DNA of 8,916 nucleotides from JBOGUF01 sp050696075 (GCA_050696075.1 JBOGUF010000024.1:1-8916); one strand, 5' to 3'. Numbered from the stretch's first letter, positions 1 to 6,549 are shown. A program made the numbers and translations. The notes: generated by a model not told the origin, from the letters alone.

Positions 1-110
1 GTGAGCACATCGCGCACCCGGCTCCACGGGATCGCGGTGTCTTCGGCAGGCGTATCCCAATTTGAGCCTGGGCCGAGATTCGTCGTTTCGACTGGTGCTT
101 GATCTGCCAT
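1..110 (-). CDS. Probable pyridoxamine 5'-phosphate oxidase-family (PPOX) protein, N-terminal fragment
   Basis: This is an open frame from an ATG at 108-110 to the window edge, giving 36 complete residues beginning MADQAPVETTNLGPG and continuing WDTPAEDTAIPWSRVRDVL. A strong Shine-Dalgarno sequence, GGAGG, lies 7 nt upstream of the ATG, which supports a real start. The pattern of a short acidic leader followed by 'xxPWxxxRxxL' is what I recall from the N-termini of FMN- or F420-binding PPOX-family proteins, where the flavin-binding split barrel follows directly. That barrel lies outside the window, so the family call rests on a short stretch. It starts 55 nt after the DUF899 stop on the same strand and is probably the fourth gene of the ArsR-led operon. 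The existence of a gene here is fairly sure; the family is moderate to weak. Confidence 0.55.
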   Translation of the reverse strand, partial: MADQAPVETTNLGPGSNWDTPAEDTAIPWSRVRDVL

Positions 111-165
111 CAGTTGACCTCCAGGTCGTGGTCACGCCCGGCCGTGCCGGGTGTGCGGTTGGCGC

Positions 166-936
166 TCAGCGGTTGTCGTACTCGTCGTGGCGGCGAAACC
201 AGGGGCCGGTTTCGTTGCGTCCCTTGGGGGCGCGGTCGAGCCAATGGTATACGCCGAAGAACGGATCCACGCCGCGCGCATAGGTCGAATAGGTGTGGTA
301 AATGATGCCGTCCTCGAGCGCGAAGGCGCTCATGCCCTCCCGCTCGCGCATATACGTGCCCACGTCGGTCCCGGTCATGGCCGCGAACGCAGCAGGCCCG
401 GAGTCCGGCGCTCCGGCCCTCCCGATGTTCATCCCGGGGTCGTCGCGGCGGAAGTTGTATTCGGCCCCGTCGCGCAGTTCCTCGCCGGTGAACGAGGCGT
501 TGAAATCGAAATTGAAGTCGCTGCCGAACGAAGACGCCCAGGGAAACGTCCACCCCATCCGCCGCTTGTACGCCTGCAGCTTCGCGAGCGGCGCCCGCGA
601 CACCGCCCAGAGCATCACGTCATAGTTGGCCAAGTGGACGAAGGAGCCATTGAAGGCGTCCGCGATCATCGAGCAGGAGGGACAGCCCGCCGTGTAGTCC
701 GGCCCGAACATGAAGTGGTAGACGAGGAGCTGCGAGCGCCCGCGGACCAGGTCCTTGAGCGAGGCGCTGCCATCGTCGGTGTCGAGCCGGTACTCTTTGT
801 CGATGCGGACCCAAGGCAGCTCCCGCCGCCGCTTCGCCACCTCGTCGCCGCGCCGGGTCAGCTCCTTCTCCGCATCGAGCAGTTGCAGGCGCGCTGCCAG
901 CCACTCGTCACGTGTCCCGGTCCTGTGCATCGTCAT
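166..936 (-). CDS. DUF899 family thioredoxin-like protein
   Basis: A 256-residue protein of the DUF899 family, a group with a thioredoxin-like fold and no firmly assigned reaction. Visible family marks are the N-terminal 'R-x-EWLAAR-x-x-LL-x-x-EKELTRR' segment (residues 9-29), the ELPWVRIDKEY block (39-49), the HFMFGP stretch (74-79), a CPSC motif (C85, C88) in the position of a redox CxxC, and the aromatic C-terminal part ending in a DxxWFRRHDEY-like stretch. I chose ATG 936 because AAGGAAGGAG ends about 9 nt upstream; an in-frame ATG at 969 would add 11 residues inside the preceding gene without a better ribosome site. The start overlaps the end of the SRPBCC gene by 29 nt, so translation is probably coupled. 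ArsR, SRPBCC and DUF899 genes are commonly neighbours. A role in redox or general stress is inference from the CxxC and context only. Confidence 0.9.
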   Translation of the reverse strand: MTMHRTGTRDEWLAARLQLLDAEKELTRRGDEVAKRRRELPWVRIDKEYRLDTDDGSASLKDLVRGRSQLLVYHFMFGPDYTAGCPSCSMIADAFNGSFVHLANYDVMLWAVSRAPLAKLQAYKRRMGWTFPWASSFGSDFNFDFNASFTGEELRDGAEYNFRRDDPGMNIGRAGAPDSGPAAFAAMTGTDVGTYMREREGMSAFALEDGIIYHTYSTYARGVDPFFGVYHWLDRAPKGRNETGPWFRRHDEYDNR

Positions 937-1489
937 CGCTGCTGTCTCCTTCCTTTCCAGGCCGTGCATCCATCACCCCCGCCCGGGCGTAGTGGTCGTG
1001 CAGCTCTTGCCAGCGGTCCCGCGCGACGGACATGGGCTGGCCGTCGAGCAGGGCCGCCAACTGCTCGAGCAGGGAATGCCACCCCGCCAGCGCCGGGAGA
1101 CCAAACGCGCGGGCCGCTTCGGGGACGATGTGGGTGAGGACGAGACGGGTGCCGCCGTCTTCGGCAATCAACTCCCAGCGCACGAACCCGCGGTCGTTGC
1201 CTTTATCCGTCCAGGAGAACTCCAGCAACCGCGGCGGCGCGATCGCGGTCACCCGTCCGTCGATGACGCTGTCGCCGTCGGTGAAGGCGAGATAGACCCG
1301 CCCTCCCAACGTTAGCTCGATCTCGCCCGGCGCCAACCACTGTGCCAACTGCGCGGGGTTGGTCAGCGCGGCCCAGACCTTCTCCACCGGCTGGAGCAGA
1401 CGGCGCTCGAACCGCAGTTGGTAGCCGTCCGCGCGCTCGTGCACCGTGCCGTAGCGCGAGCGGTCCGACTGGTCGGCGTGCTGGGTCAC
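908..1489 (-). CDS. SRPBCC family protein (AHSA1/START-like)
   Basis: A 193-residue protein of the SRPBCC superfamily, AHSA1-like branch: a small helix-grip fold that encloses a hydrophobic ligand. The diagnostic start of the domain is seen at residues 25-55: an 'LRFERRL' strand, then 'PVEKVWAALTNPAQLAQWLAP'-type helix and loop, followed by strands with 'GGRVYLAF' and 'RLLEFSW', and a C-terminal helix containing 'GWHSLLEQLAALLDG' that closes the cavity. The last 20 or so residues are acidic and unstructured-looking (DSSDDDAQD) and overlap the start of the DUF899 gene. The ATG overlaps the ArsR stop by 4 nt (1486-1489). ArsR-SRPBCC gene pairs are a frequent arrangement in which the repressor controls its neighbour; the ligand is unknown. 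Family membership is secure, function is not. Confidence 0.9.
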   Translation of the reverse strand: MTQHADQSDRSRYGTVHERADGYQLRFERRLLQPVEKVWAALTNPAQLAQWLAPGEIELTLGGRVYLAFTDGDSVIDGRVTAIAPPRLLEFSWTDKGNDRGFVRWELIAEDGGTRLVLTHIVPEAARAFGLPALAGWHSLLEQLAALLDGQPMSVARDRWQELHDHYARAGVMDARPGKEGDSSDDDAQDRDT

Positions 1490-1794
1490 GACTGCTCCTG
1501 GTCGAGATGGGCCTGCAAGGCATCCAACCGCGCCGCCCAGAAGCGGCGGTAGGGCGCCAGCCAGGCGTCGACCTCTGCCAGCGGCGCCGGCCGCAGCCGG
1601 TAGCGGCGATGCTGTTTGTCGACCCGCGAGGCTACCAATTCCGCCTCCCGCAGCACGCGCAGGTGCTTGGAGACGGCGGGCTGACTCAGCGAGAGGCGCT
1701 CGACCAACTCGCCGACGCTGTGCTCACCCTGGCGCAGCTCGTCCAGAATGCGGCGGCGGTTCGGTTCGGCGAGGACGGCGAAGGTCGACCACAT
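1486..1794 (-). CDS. ArsR-family winged-helix transcriptional regulator
   Basis: A 102-residue, single-domain winged-helix repressor. The helix-turn-helix runs from about residue 26 to 54, with the family-typical recognition segment SQPAVSKHLRVLREAELV (37-54), followed by the wing strand 'VASRVDKQHRRYRLRP'. An N-terminal 'LAEPNRRRILDEL' helix is also typical. There are no cysteines, so it lacks the metal-binding CxC site of arsenic or cadmium sensors and belongs to the non-metal ArsR/SdpR-like group usually found with SRPBCC genes. It heads the cluster and shares a 4-nt overlap with the next gene. There is no Shine-Dalgarno sequence in front of its ATG; a promoter lies so close that the transcript probably begins at or next to the start codon. 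Autoregulation of the operon is inferred. Confidence 0.93.
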   Translation of the reverse strand: MWSTFAVLAEPNRRRILDELRQGEHSVGELVERLSLSQPAVSKHLRVLREAELVASRVDKQHRRYRLRPAPLAEVDAWLAPYRRFWAARLDALQAHLDQEQS

Positions 1795-1800
1795 GGGCGA

Positions 1801-1830
1801 AGTATGCGATATTGGTTATATGCCTGTCAA
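1801..1830 (-). promoter_or_regulatory. Sigma70-like promoter of the arsR cluster with overlapping AT-rich candidate operator
   Basis: On the minus strand a perfect TTGACA (-35, 1825-1830) is followed after 18 nt by CATACT (-10, 1801-1806, 4 of 6 consensus). Only six bases separate the -10 box from the ATG at 1794, so the expected start of transcription falls on or beside the A of the ATG. The spacer is strikingly AT-rich for this genome (ATATAACCAATAT, 1808-1820) with ATAT at both ends, a likely place for the ArsR protein to bind and block polymerase. The promoter call is from sequence match; the operator is inference. Confidence 0.6.
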
Positions 1831-1925
1831 GGCACGAACGGAGAGGGTGAGCTCTTTCGTCGGGCATCGTCACCGAAAGTGCGGAAGACCCAGGATGTCG
1901 TGGCGAGGCGCGGGCTGACGGGGGT

Positions 1926-2915
1926 TCAGAGCAGCAGCCAGCCGGCGCCGCCGCGCCAATGGTGACCGGCCTTGCGGTGGGCGACGATCGCCCGCTCGAG
2001 TGTCGTCCGTTGCGGCAATTCGTCCAGCGCGGATGTCGTCCGGCCGAAGACGAACGCCATGATGTCGTCGTCGTTGTCGGGAGGGCGGTACGCCGCCCGA
2101 AAGCGGCGTTGGAACCGGATGATGTTGGTCTCTTCCGGCAGGTAGTCCGCGAGTTGCTCGTCGAGCAGCCAGGAATGGCAGACCGCGATCTGGTATCGCT
2201 CCTCCGGGAAGTGGCGGGCGAAGAAGTCCGTTGCGCGCGCGAACGACGCATCGCACGCGCGCGGCGACAGCGGCCCGGAGAACTCCGGAATGTGGACGGA
2301 GAGCGCCGGGGCGCCCGGTCCAAACGGCAGGCCGGCTGCCTGGATCGCCTGGCCGGTGCGTTTGCCGAGCTTGGCTCGTTCGAACTGCAACCGGCCGAGG
2401 TCGTAGATCGTGCCGCCGAAGTGCAGCATCAGCCAGAACGGGACGTGGAGTCCGCCGGTCCCGTAGCGCCCGCGATGCACGGCCATGTTGCGGCCGAGAT
2501 CGGCCAGGGTGAGCCAGGAGACGTCGTCCGGTATCTCGCGCGCGCGGTGGTATGCCCGGACGTGCGGCAGCGTCGCCAAGAAGACGAAGACGTAGAAATA
2601 GCGCGGCACGATGCCCATCGCTTCCGGGAGCGCGGGAAACGCCGGCGAATCGTCGACTTCCCCCATGGTTCGGATCAGGGCATGGGCGCAGCGCTCCAGC
2701 AACCACCAGACCTCCGGTGAGCCTTCCCGGTCCGGCATCATCGCGACGATGCCATCGATTTCCTCGTGCGGGATCGCCAGCTTGACCAGGACGGGCGGCA
2801 CCTCATCGGCGGGCGGTAAGACGATCTCGCATGCCGGCGGGCCGATCCGTTCCAGGTGTTCGACCCAGGTCTTAGTCCGCTCGACCTCGCGCAATCGCGC
2901 GGTGATGTTCTCCAC
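1926..2915 (-). CDS. Putative acyltransferase with NAT_N/GNAT_C-type domains
   Basis: A 329-residue protein that I assign to the group annotated 'acyltransferase domain-containing protein', with a helical N-terminal NAT_N-like part (about residues 1-145) and a C-terminal GNAT_C-like part. Marks of the C-terminal part are 'VHIPEFSGPLSP' (207-218), a cysteine and the 'FFARHFPEE' segment (231-239), 'CHSWLLDEQL' (246-255), 'NIIRFQRRF' (264-272), and a late 'TTLERAIVAHRKAG' helix (304-317). These match conserved blocks I recall from that family. The acyl donor and acceptor are not known. The start is a GTG at 2913-2915 with a weak AAAGGG about 10 nt upstream; an ATG at 2934 is out of frame. No membrane helices are evident, so it should be cytosolic. 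It stands between the oxidoreductase and the ArsR cluster with 131-nt and 141-nt gaps, so it may be its own transcription unit. Confidence 0.75.
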   Translation of the reverse strand: MENITARLREVERTKTWVEHLERIGPPACEIVLPPADEVPPVLVKLAIPHEEIDGIVAMMPDREGSPEVWWLLERCAHALIRTMGEVDDSPAFPALPEAMGIVPRYFYVFVFLATLPHVRAYHRAREIPDDVSWLTLADLGRNMAVHRGRYGTGGLHVPFWLMLHFGGTIYDLGRLQFERAKLGKRTGQAIQAAGLPFGPGAPALSVHIPEFSGPLSPRACDASFARATDFFARHFPEERYQIAVCHSWLLDEQLADYLPEETNIIRFQRRFRAAYRPPDNDDDIMAFVFGRTTSALDELPQRTTLERAIVAHRKAGHHWRGGAGWLLL

Positions 2916-3002
2916 GCCGTGTGGTCCCTTTCATGCTGCCCGGCAACCCGTCACTCCGAATCCGTTGATTGTGGCAGGCCGTCCGGGTTGGCGCGATCGA
3001 TT

Positions 3003-3035
3003 ATCGGTCTTCGACCGATGCGCGCCGCGGCGCGC
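3003..3035. repeat. Two adjoining dyads downstream of the oxidoreductase gene
   Basis: ATCGGTC-TTC-GACCGAT (3003-3019) is a perfect 7-bp stem with a 3-nt loop. It is directly followed by GCGCGCCGCGGCGCGC (3020-3035), a perfect 16-bp palindrome. They lie 22-54 nt downstream of the oxidoreductase stop. Placement suggests a transcription end or mRNA-end stabiliser, but no T-run follows on the minus strand, so a classical intrinsic terminator is not shown. Confidence 0.45.
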
Positions 3036-3056
3036 GGGCAGAAACCAGATCCGCCG

Positions 3057-4460
3057 CTACGACGGAGGGATCAGCGTCGCCAAGAGGTTGTTGAACGACT
3101 CGGCAAGCGTCGGGTGGGCGAAGACGGCGTCGCGCAAGGTGGATGCGGTCACGCCGCCCATGATTGCCAGTTGCAGCATCGACATCAGCTCGCCGCCCTC
3201 GATGCCGAGAATGGCGCCGCCCAGGATCTGGTCGGTTTCGGCGTCGACGATCGCCTTCATCATGCCCCGCGGCTCGTCCGTCTCGAGGGCGCGGGCGACG
3301 GAGCTCATCGGCATCGTGGCGACCTTAATCGAGCGGCCTTGCTTTGTCGCCTCTCGCTCGCTGAGGCCGACCCGGCCGAGTTGGGGGTCGATGTAGACGA
3401 CGTAGGGCACGAGCCGGCCGTTGGTGGAGGCGTTGCCGCCCTCGATCAGGTTCGCGCGGAGGATGCGGAAGTCGTCGTAGGAGATGTGGGTGAAGGCGGG
3501 ACCGCCGTTGACGTCGCCCAGGGCGTAGATGCCGGGCATGTTCGTTTCGAGCCGGTCGTTGACCGGGATGTAGCCGCGCTTATCGGTTTCGATGCCGGCC
3601 GCGTCGAGATTCAGGACGTCGGTGTTCGGTTGCCGCCCGGTTGCGGCGAGGAGGTGGGACCCGTCGATGATGGTGCCGCCCTCCGGACCGTGGATCGTCA
3701 CCGCGATCCGGCCGTCTGATCCGCGGGTCGACGTCGCCTCGGCGTCGAGGTGAATCGCGATGCCGTCCTCGCGCAGCACGGCGGCGACCGCCTCCGCGAC
3801 GTCCTCGTCCTCCCGCCCCAGCAATTGCGGACCGCGCTGGACGACCGAAACCTTGCTGCCGAAGCGCCGGAACATCTGCGCGAACTCGAGCCCGACGTAG
3901 CCGCCGCCGAGGACGATCAGGTGTTCTGGGACGGTGTCCAACTCCATGATCGACGTCGAGTGCAGGACCGGAACGGTATCGATCCCGTCGATGGGAGGAA
4001 GGGTGGGGCGGGCGCCGGTGTTGATGACGATCAGTTCCGCCTCAAGGCGCGACGTCTCGCCGTCGCCGGTGTGGACGTCGAGCGTATGCGGGCCGGTGAA
4101 GCGGGCCTCGCCCATGAGAAGGTCAAGGCCGTCGGTCTCCCGAAGCCGTTGCTCGCTGCCGGAGCGAAAGCTCTCGACGATGGTGCGCTTCCGCTGCCGG
4201 ACGCGAGCCAGATCGACGTCGATCTCGCCGGTGCGGACGCCGTAGTCGGCCCCGCGCCGCGCCAGGTAGGCGACGCGGGCGCTGGCGACCATCGTCTTGG
4301 TGGGAGTGCATCCTTCGTTGATGCAGGTGCCGCCGACGTGCTCTCGTTCAATCATCGCCGTCCGCCGCCCTGCTTGCGCCAGCGCGCTCGCCAGCGGCCC
4401 GCCACCCTGGCCCGATCCGATGACGACGGCGTCGTAGGTTTGGGGATTGTTGTTTGGCAC
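3057..4460 (-). CDS. FAD-dependent pyridine nucleotide-disulfide oxidoreductase (mercuric reductase-like)
   Basis: A 467-residue class I flavoprotein disulfide reductase, the family of dihydrolipoamide dehydrogenase, glutathione reductase and MerA. It has an N-terminal FAD-binding segment (VVIGSGQGGGPLA, 12-24), the redox-active pair C46/C51 in GGTCINEGCTPTKTM, a NAD(P)-binding GGGYVGLEFA (185-194), the second FAD motif GIYALGDVNGG (310-320), and the dimerisation domain with the catalytic-type HPTLAE (H449, E454). The GCTPTKTM form is typical of proteins widely named 'mercuric reductase', but there is no N-terminal heavy-metal domain and no C-terminal cysteine pair, which true MerA uses to hold Hg(II). 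Mercury reduction is therefore not supported and the substrate is open. The GTG start (4458-4460) has AGGGAG 8 nt upstream, just outside the end of the adjoining inverted repeat. Co-transcription with the upstream permease gene is possible. Confidence 0.9.
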   Translation of the reverse strand: MPNNNPQTYDAVVIGSGQGGGPLASALAQAGRRTAMIEREHVGGTCINEGCTPTKTMVASARVAYLARRGADYGVRTGEIDVDLARVRQRKRTIVESFRSGSEQRLRETDGLDLLMGEARFTGPHTLDVHTGDGETSRLEAELIVINTGARPTLPPIDGIDTVPVLHSTSIMELDTVPEHLIVLGGGYVGLEFAQMFRRFGSKVSVVQRGPQLLGREDEDVAEAVAAVLREDGIAIHLDAEATSTRGSDGRIAVTIHGPEGGTIIDGSHLLAATGRQPNTDVLNLDAAGIETDKRGYIPVNDRLETNMPGIYALGDVNGGPAFTHISYDDFRILRANLIEGGNASTNGRLVPYVVYIDPQLGRVGLSEREATKQGRSIKVATMPMSSVARALETDEPRGMMKAIVDAETDQILGGAILGIEGGELMSMLQLAIMGGVTASTLRDAVFAHPTLAESFNNLLATLIPPS

Positions 4461-4476
4461 GATCGTTGCTCCCTGA

Positions 4477-4596
4477 GACAGCCCTCACCCCCGGCCCCCT
4501 CTCTCGCGCACGGGAGAGGGGGAGTCGTACCGCGTATCGTACGCCTCTCCCTTGCCTAAGGAGATGCGTACGATACGCGCCGGGGTGAGGGCTGTC
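4477..4596. repeat. 120-bp nested inverted repeat (MITE/REP-like) between permease and oxidoreductase
   Basis: The outer arms are perfect 15-bp inverted repeats (GACAGCCCTCACCCC at 4477-4491 and its complement at 4582-4596), extended by three more pairs past a one-base bulge. Inside lie two further structures: a 9-bp stem CCCCCTCTC/GAGAGGGGG (4495-4503 with 4514-4522), and a perfect 14-bp stem CGCGTATCGTACGC (4531-4544 with 4566-4579) whose loop holds a smaller CCTT-GCCT-AAGG hairpin. The element begins one base after the permease stop and ends just before the oxidoreductase ribosome site, filling the gap almost exactly. It resembles the 'CCCTCACCCC...CCCTCTCCC' hairpins dispersed in many high-GC genomes. 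No target-site duplication is visible. It may end, slow or stabilise the transporter transcript. Confidence 0.85.
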
Positions 4597-4597
4597 C

Positions 4598-5539
4598 TCA
4601 CCGTCCCCCAAACCCCGACAGCGTAATCCCGCGCACGAACCAACGCTGGGCAAAGATGTAGACCGCGACGACGGGCAGCGTGGCCAGTGTCGCGGCGGCC
4701 ATGAGCAGGTTCCAATCGGTACTGTACTGCCCCTGGAAGCGGCGGATGCCGACGGCGATGGGGCGCGTCTCGTCCGAGTTCGACATAATCAGCGGCCAAA
4801 GGAGGTTGTTCCACTGGAAGAGGAAGATGAAGACCGCCAGGGTCGCCAGGGCCTGGCCCGAGAGGGGGAGGATGATGCGCCAGAAGCACTCCCAGCGGGA
4901 GGCGCCGTCGATCCGGGCCGCGTCCTCCAGTTCGCGCGGGATGCTGAGGAAATACTGGCGCAAGAGGAAGGTGCCGAAGGCGCTGAAGGCCTGGGGGATG
5001 ATCAATCCCTGGTAGGTATCGACCCAGCCCAACTCGCGCATGATGATGAATTGCGGGATGATCGTCACCTGCCGCGGGATCATCAGCGTGGCGAGGTAGA
5101 GGAGGAAGAGCGCGTCCCGCCCGCGGAAGCGCAGCCGGGCGAAGGCGTAGGCCGCCAGGGCCGAGGTTAGCGTTTCGATCACCATCACCGTCAGGGCGAT
5201 CACCAACGTGTTGCCGAGATACCGGCCGAAGGGCGCAAAGTTCCAGGCCGCCTGAAAGTTCTCGGGATGCCATTCCCGCGGGAACCAGGTCGGGGGTTGG
5301 GCCAAGACCTCGCCGCCCGACTTGAAGGCCGAGAGCACCATCCAGAGAATCGGCACCAGGGTAAAGAAGGCGAGCGCGCAGAGGAGCGCGTAGGCGATCA
5401 GCGGCCAGTGCGCGGCCAGGCGCGGCTTCGTCGACGCGGCGGCGCGGGGTTGCATGAGCGCCGGCCGGGCGCGCGGTTGCGTCGCGGTCGTCGTCTCGGC
5501 GCGCTGCACGAGATTGAGCTTGCGACCGCGACTACTCAT
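4598..5539 (-). CDS. Carbohydrate ABC transporter permease, MalG/UgpE family
   Basis: A 313-residue inner-membrane permease, the second of the pair that forms the translocation channel of a CUT1-type sugar importer. After a long, basic and presumably cytosolic N-terminus (1-44), the first membrane helix covers about 46-70, with further helices near 108-133, 146-166, 176-194, 228-250 and 277-296. The cytoplasmic EAA loop that contacts the ATPase is clear at about 202-225 (ELEDAARIDGASRWECFWRI, then ILP). The C-terminus GITLSGFGGR resembles the usual 'G-x-x-x-G-x-x-x-G' end of the family. It overlaps the preceding permease by 8 nt (ATGAGTAG, 5532-5539), which indicates coupled translation. An internal Met at residue 29 could be an alternative start that trims the long leader. 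Substrate is not readable from the sequence. Confidence 0.95.
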   Translation of the reverse strand: MSSRGRKLNLVQRAETTTATQPRARPALMQPRAAASTKPRLAAHWPLIAYALLCALAFFTLVPILWMVLSAFKSGGEVLAQPPTWFPREWHPENFQAAWNFAPFGRYLGNTLVIALTVMVIETLTSALAAYAFARLRFRGRDALFLLYLATLMIPRQVTIIPQFIIMRELGWVDTYQGLIIPQAFSAFGTFLLRQYFLSIPRELEDAARIDGASRWECFWRIILPLSGQALATLAVFIFLFQWNNLLWPLIMSNSDETRPIAVGIRRFQGQYSTDWNLLMAAATLATLPVVAVYIFAQRWFVRGITLSGFGGR

Positions 5540-6455
5540 ACGCGACCCACTTCCGCTGGTACCAGAACTGGACGAGGGTGAAGACGAAGACGATGGCGAA
5601 GAGGACCCAGGCGAGCGCCGCCGCGTAGCCCATGTAGAAGGACTGGAAGCCGACCTGATAGATGTAGAGGACCAGCGGGGTGGTGGCGGTGCCGGGACCG
5701 CCGGCGGTCATCACCAGCGCCTGGTCGAAAACCTGGAACGAGCCGATGATCGAGATCACGACGACGAAGAAGGTCGTCGGCGAGAGCATCGGCAGCGTCA
5801 CGCCGCGGAAACGCTGCCAGGCGTTGGCGCCGTCGACCTTGGCCGCGTCGTAGAGGTGCTCCGGCACGCTCTGGAGGCCGGCCATGAAGAGGACCATGTT
5901 GTAGCCGAAGGTCTTCCAGACGGTCATGATGATGAGCGCTGGCATCGCCCAGGTTTGGCTGGTGATCCAATCGGGCCCGTCGATGCCGATCGTGCCGAGG
6001 GCGGTGTTGATCAGCCCCACGTCCTCCAGATAGAGCCACTTCCAGACGAGCGAGAGGGCGACGGTGAGGGTGACGTAGGGGAGGAGGAAGATCGAGCGGA
6101 AGGCGACGATAAAGCGCAGCGATTGGTTCACTAGCAGCGCCACCGCCAGGCCGATGACGACCGAGAGGCCGACGGTGGCGAAGGCGAAGTAGAAGGTGTT
6201 GAAGAGCGCGTCGCGGAAGACGTCGTCCTCGAAGAGCAGCTCGCGAAAATTCTCCAGCCCGACCCATTCCCGCCCCAGCAGCAGGTCCCATTCATAGAAG
6301 GAGAGCACCAGCGCCGCCACCACTGGAATCGCCGTAAAGGCGAGGAAGCCGAGGATATTCGGGAGGAGAAAGAGATAGGCGGCGAGCGACTCGTGGTCGC
6401 GCCGCCGCCAGGCGACGTGCCCCTTGCGCTCGGGTGTGGCGACGGAACTGGCCAA
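5532..6455 (-). CDS. Carbohydrate ABC transporter permease, MalF/UgpA family (TTG start)
   Basis: A 307-residue inner-membrane permease, the first of the channel pair. Helices are seen near residues 25-52 (after RRRDHESLAAYLFLLPN), 86-110, 118-140, 170-193, 226-250 and 273-298. The EAA loop that docks the ATPase is at 200-222 (LYDAAKVDGANAWQRFRGVT, then LP), and the family-typical GGPGTATTPLVLYIYQVGF is at 252-270. I place the start at TTG 6453-6455 because AGGAG lies 9 nt upstream and the resulting length and N-terminus fit the family. An upstream GTG (6569) or ATG pair (6521, 6518) stays open but has no ribosome site and would translate the dispersed repeat as two EGTGPSPTT blocks. It sits 296 nt after the binding-protein gene and overlaps the next permease by 8 nt. 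Confidence 0.92.
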   Translation of the reverse strand: MASSVATPERKGHVAWRRRDHESLAAYLFLLPNILGFLAFTAIPVVAALVLSFYEWDLLLGREWVGLENFRELLFEDDVFRDALFNTFYFAFATVGLSVVIGLAVALLVNQSLRFIVAFRSIFLLPYVTLTVALSLVWKWLYLEDVGLINTALGTIGIDGPDWITSQTWAMPALIIMTVWKTFGYNMVLFMAGLQSVPEHLYDAAKVDGANAWQRFRGVTLPMLSPTTFFVVVISIIGSFQVFDQALVMTAGGPGTATTPLVLYIYQVGFQSFYMGYAAALAWVLFAIVFVFTLVQFWYQRKWVAYE

Positions 6456-6485
6456 GGGCGCCCTCTCCTGTGAGGCGGGACAAAG

Positions 6486-6513
6486 CGTCGTAGGGGAGGG
6501 ACCTGTACCCTCC
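6486..6513 (+). repeat. Dispersed repeat, copy 1
   Basis: It contains the core GTAGGGGAGGGACC preceded by CGTC and followed by TGTACCCTCC. GGAGGG (6495-6500) and CCCTCC (6508-6513) form a 6-bp stem with a 7-nt loop. The next copy starts exactly 36 bp later with one difference over 28 bases. It lies in the 296-nt gap between the binding-protein and permease genes, about 30 nt upstream of the permease start. Confidence 0.85.
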
Positions 6514-6521
6514 GCCATCAT

Positions 6522-6549
6522 CGTCGTAGGGGAGGGACCTGTGCCCTCC
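6522..6549 (+). repeat. Dispersed repeat, copy 2, with adjoining hairpins
   Basis: Same unit as the copy 36 bp away, with G in place of A at position 6543. It has the same GGAGGG/CCCTCC stem. It is followed at once by a 7-bp hairpin GTCGCGC-GCA-GCGCGAC (6551-6567) and CCGGT-GT-ACCGG (6571-6582), so this part of the gap can fold into a chain of GC-rich stems. No ORF with a ribosome site covers it. Confidence 0.85.

Noticed and set aside
151..1137. Long plus-strand frame of 328 codons opposite the DUF899 and SRPBCC genes
   Set aside because: It is antisense to two genes with clear family motifs and ribosome sites; its translation is Arg/Pro/Val-rich low complexity typical of the shadow frame in GC-rich DNA.
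1836..1856. GGAGAGGGTGAG stretch as a remnant of the CCCTCACCCC/CCCTCTCCC hairpin element
   Set aside because: Only about 11-12 bases match and no partner arm is nearby; too short to separate from chance in this base composition.
1870..2706. Minus-strand 278-codon frame inside the acyltransferase gene
   Set aside because: It overlaps the better-supported frame with conserved acyltransferase blocks; its own product is Arg/Pro-rich without motifs.
4477..4596. Insertion sequence ends
   Set aside because: There is no transposase frame between or near the arms and no target duplication at the borders; at most a non-autonomous element.
6486..6549. Possible CRISPR array from two identical 28-bp units 36 bp apart
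   Set aside because: Only two direct units, an 8-bp spacer, and further diverged and inverted copies elsewhere; this is a dispersed hairpin repeat, with no cas genes.
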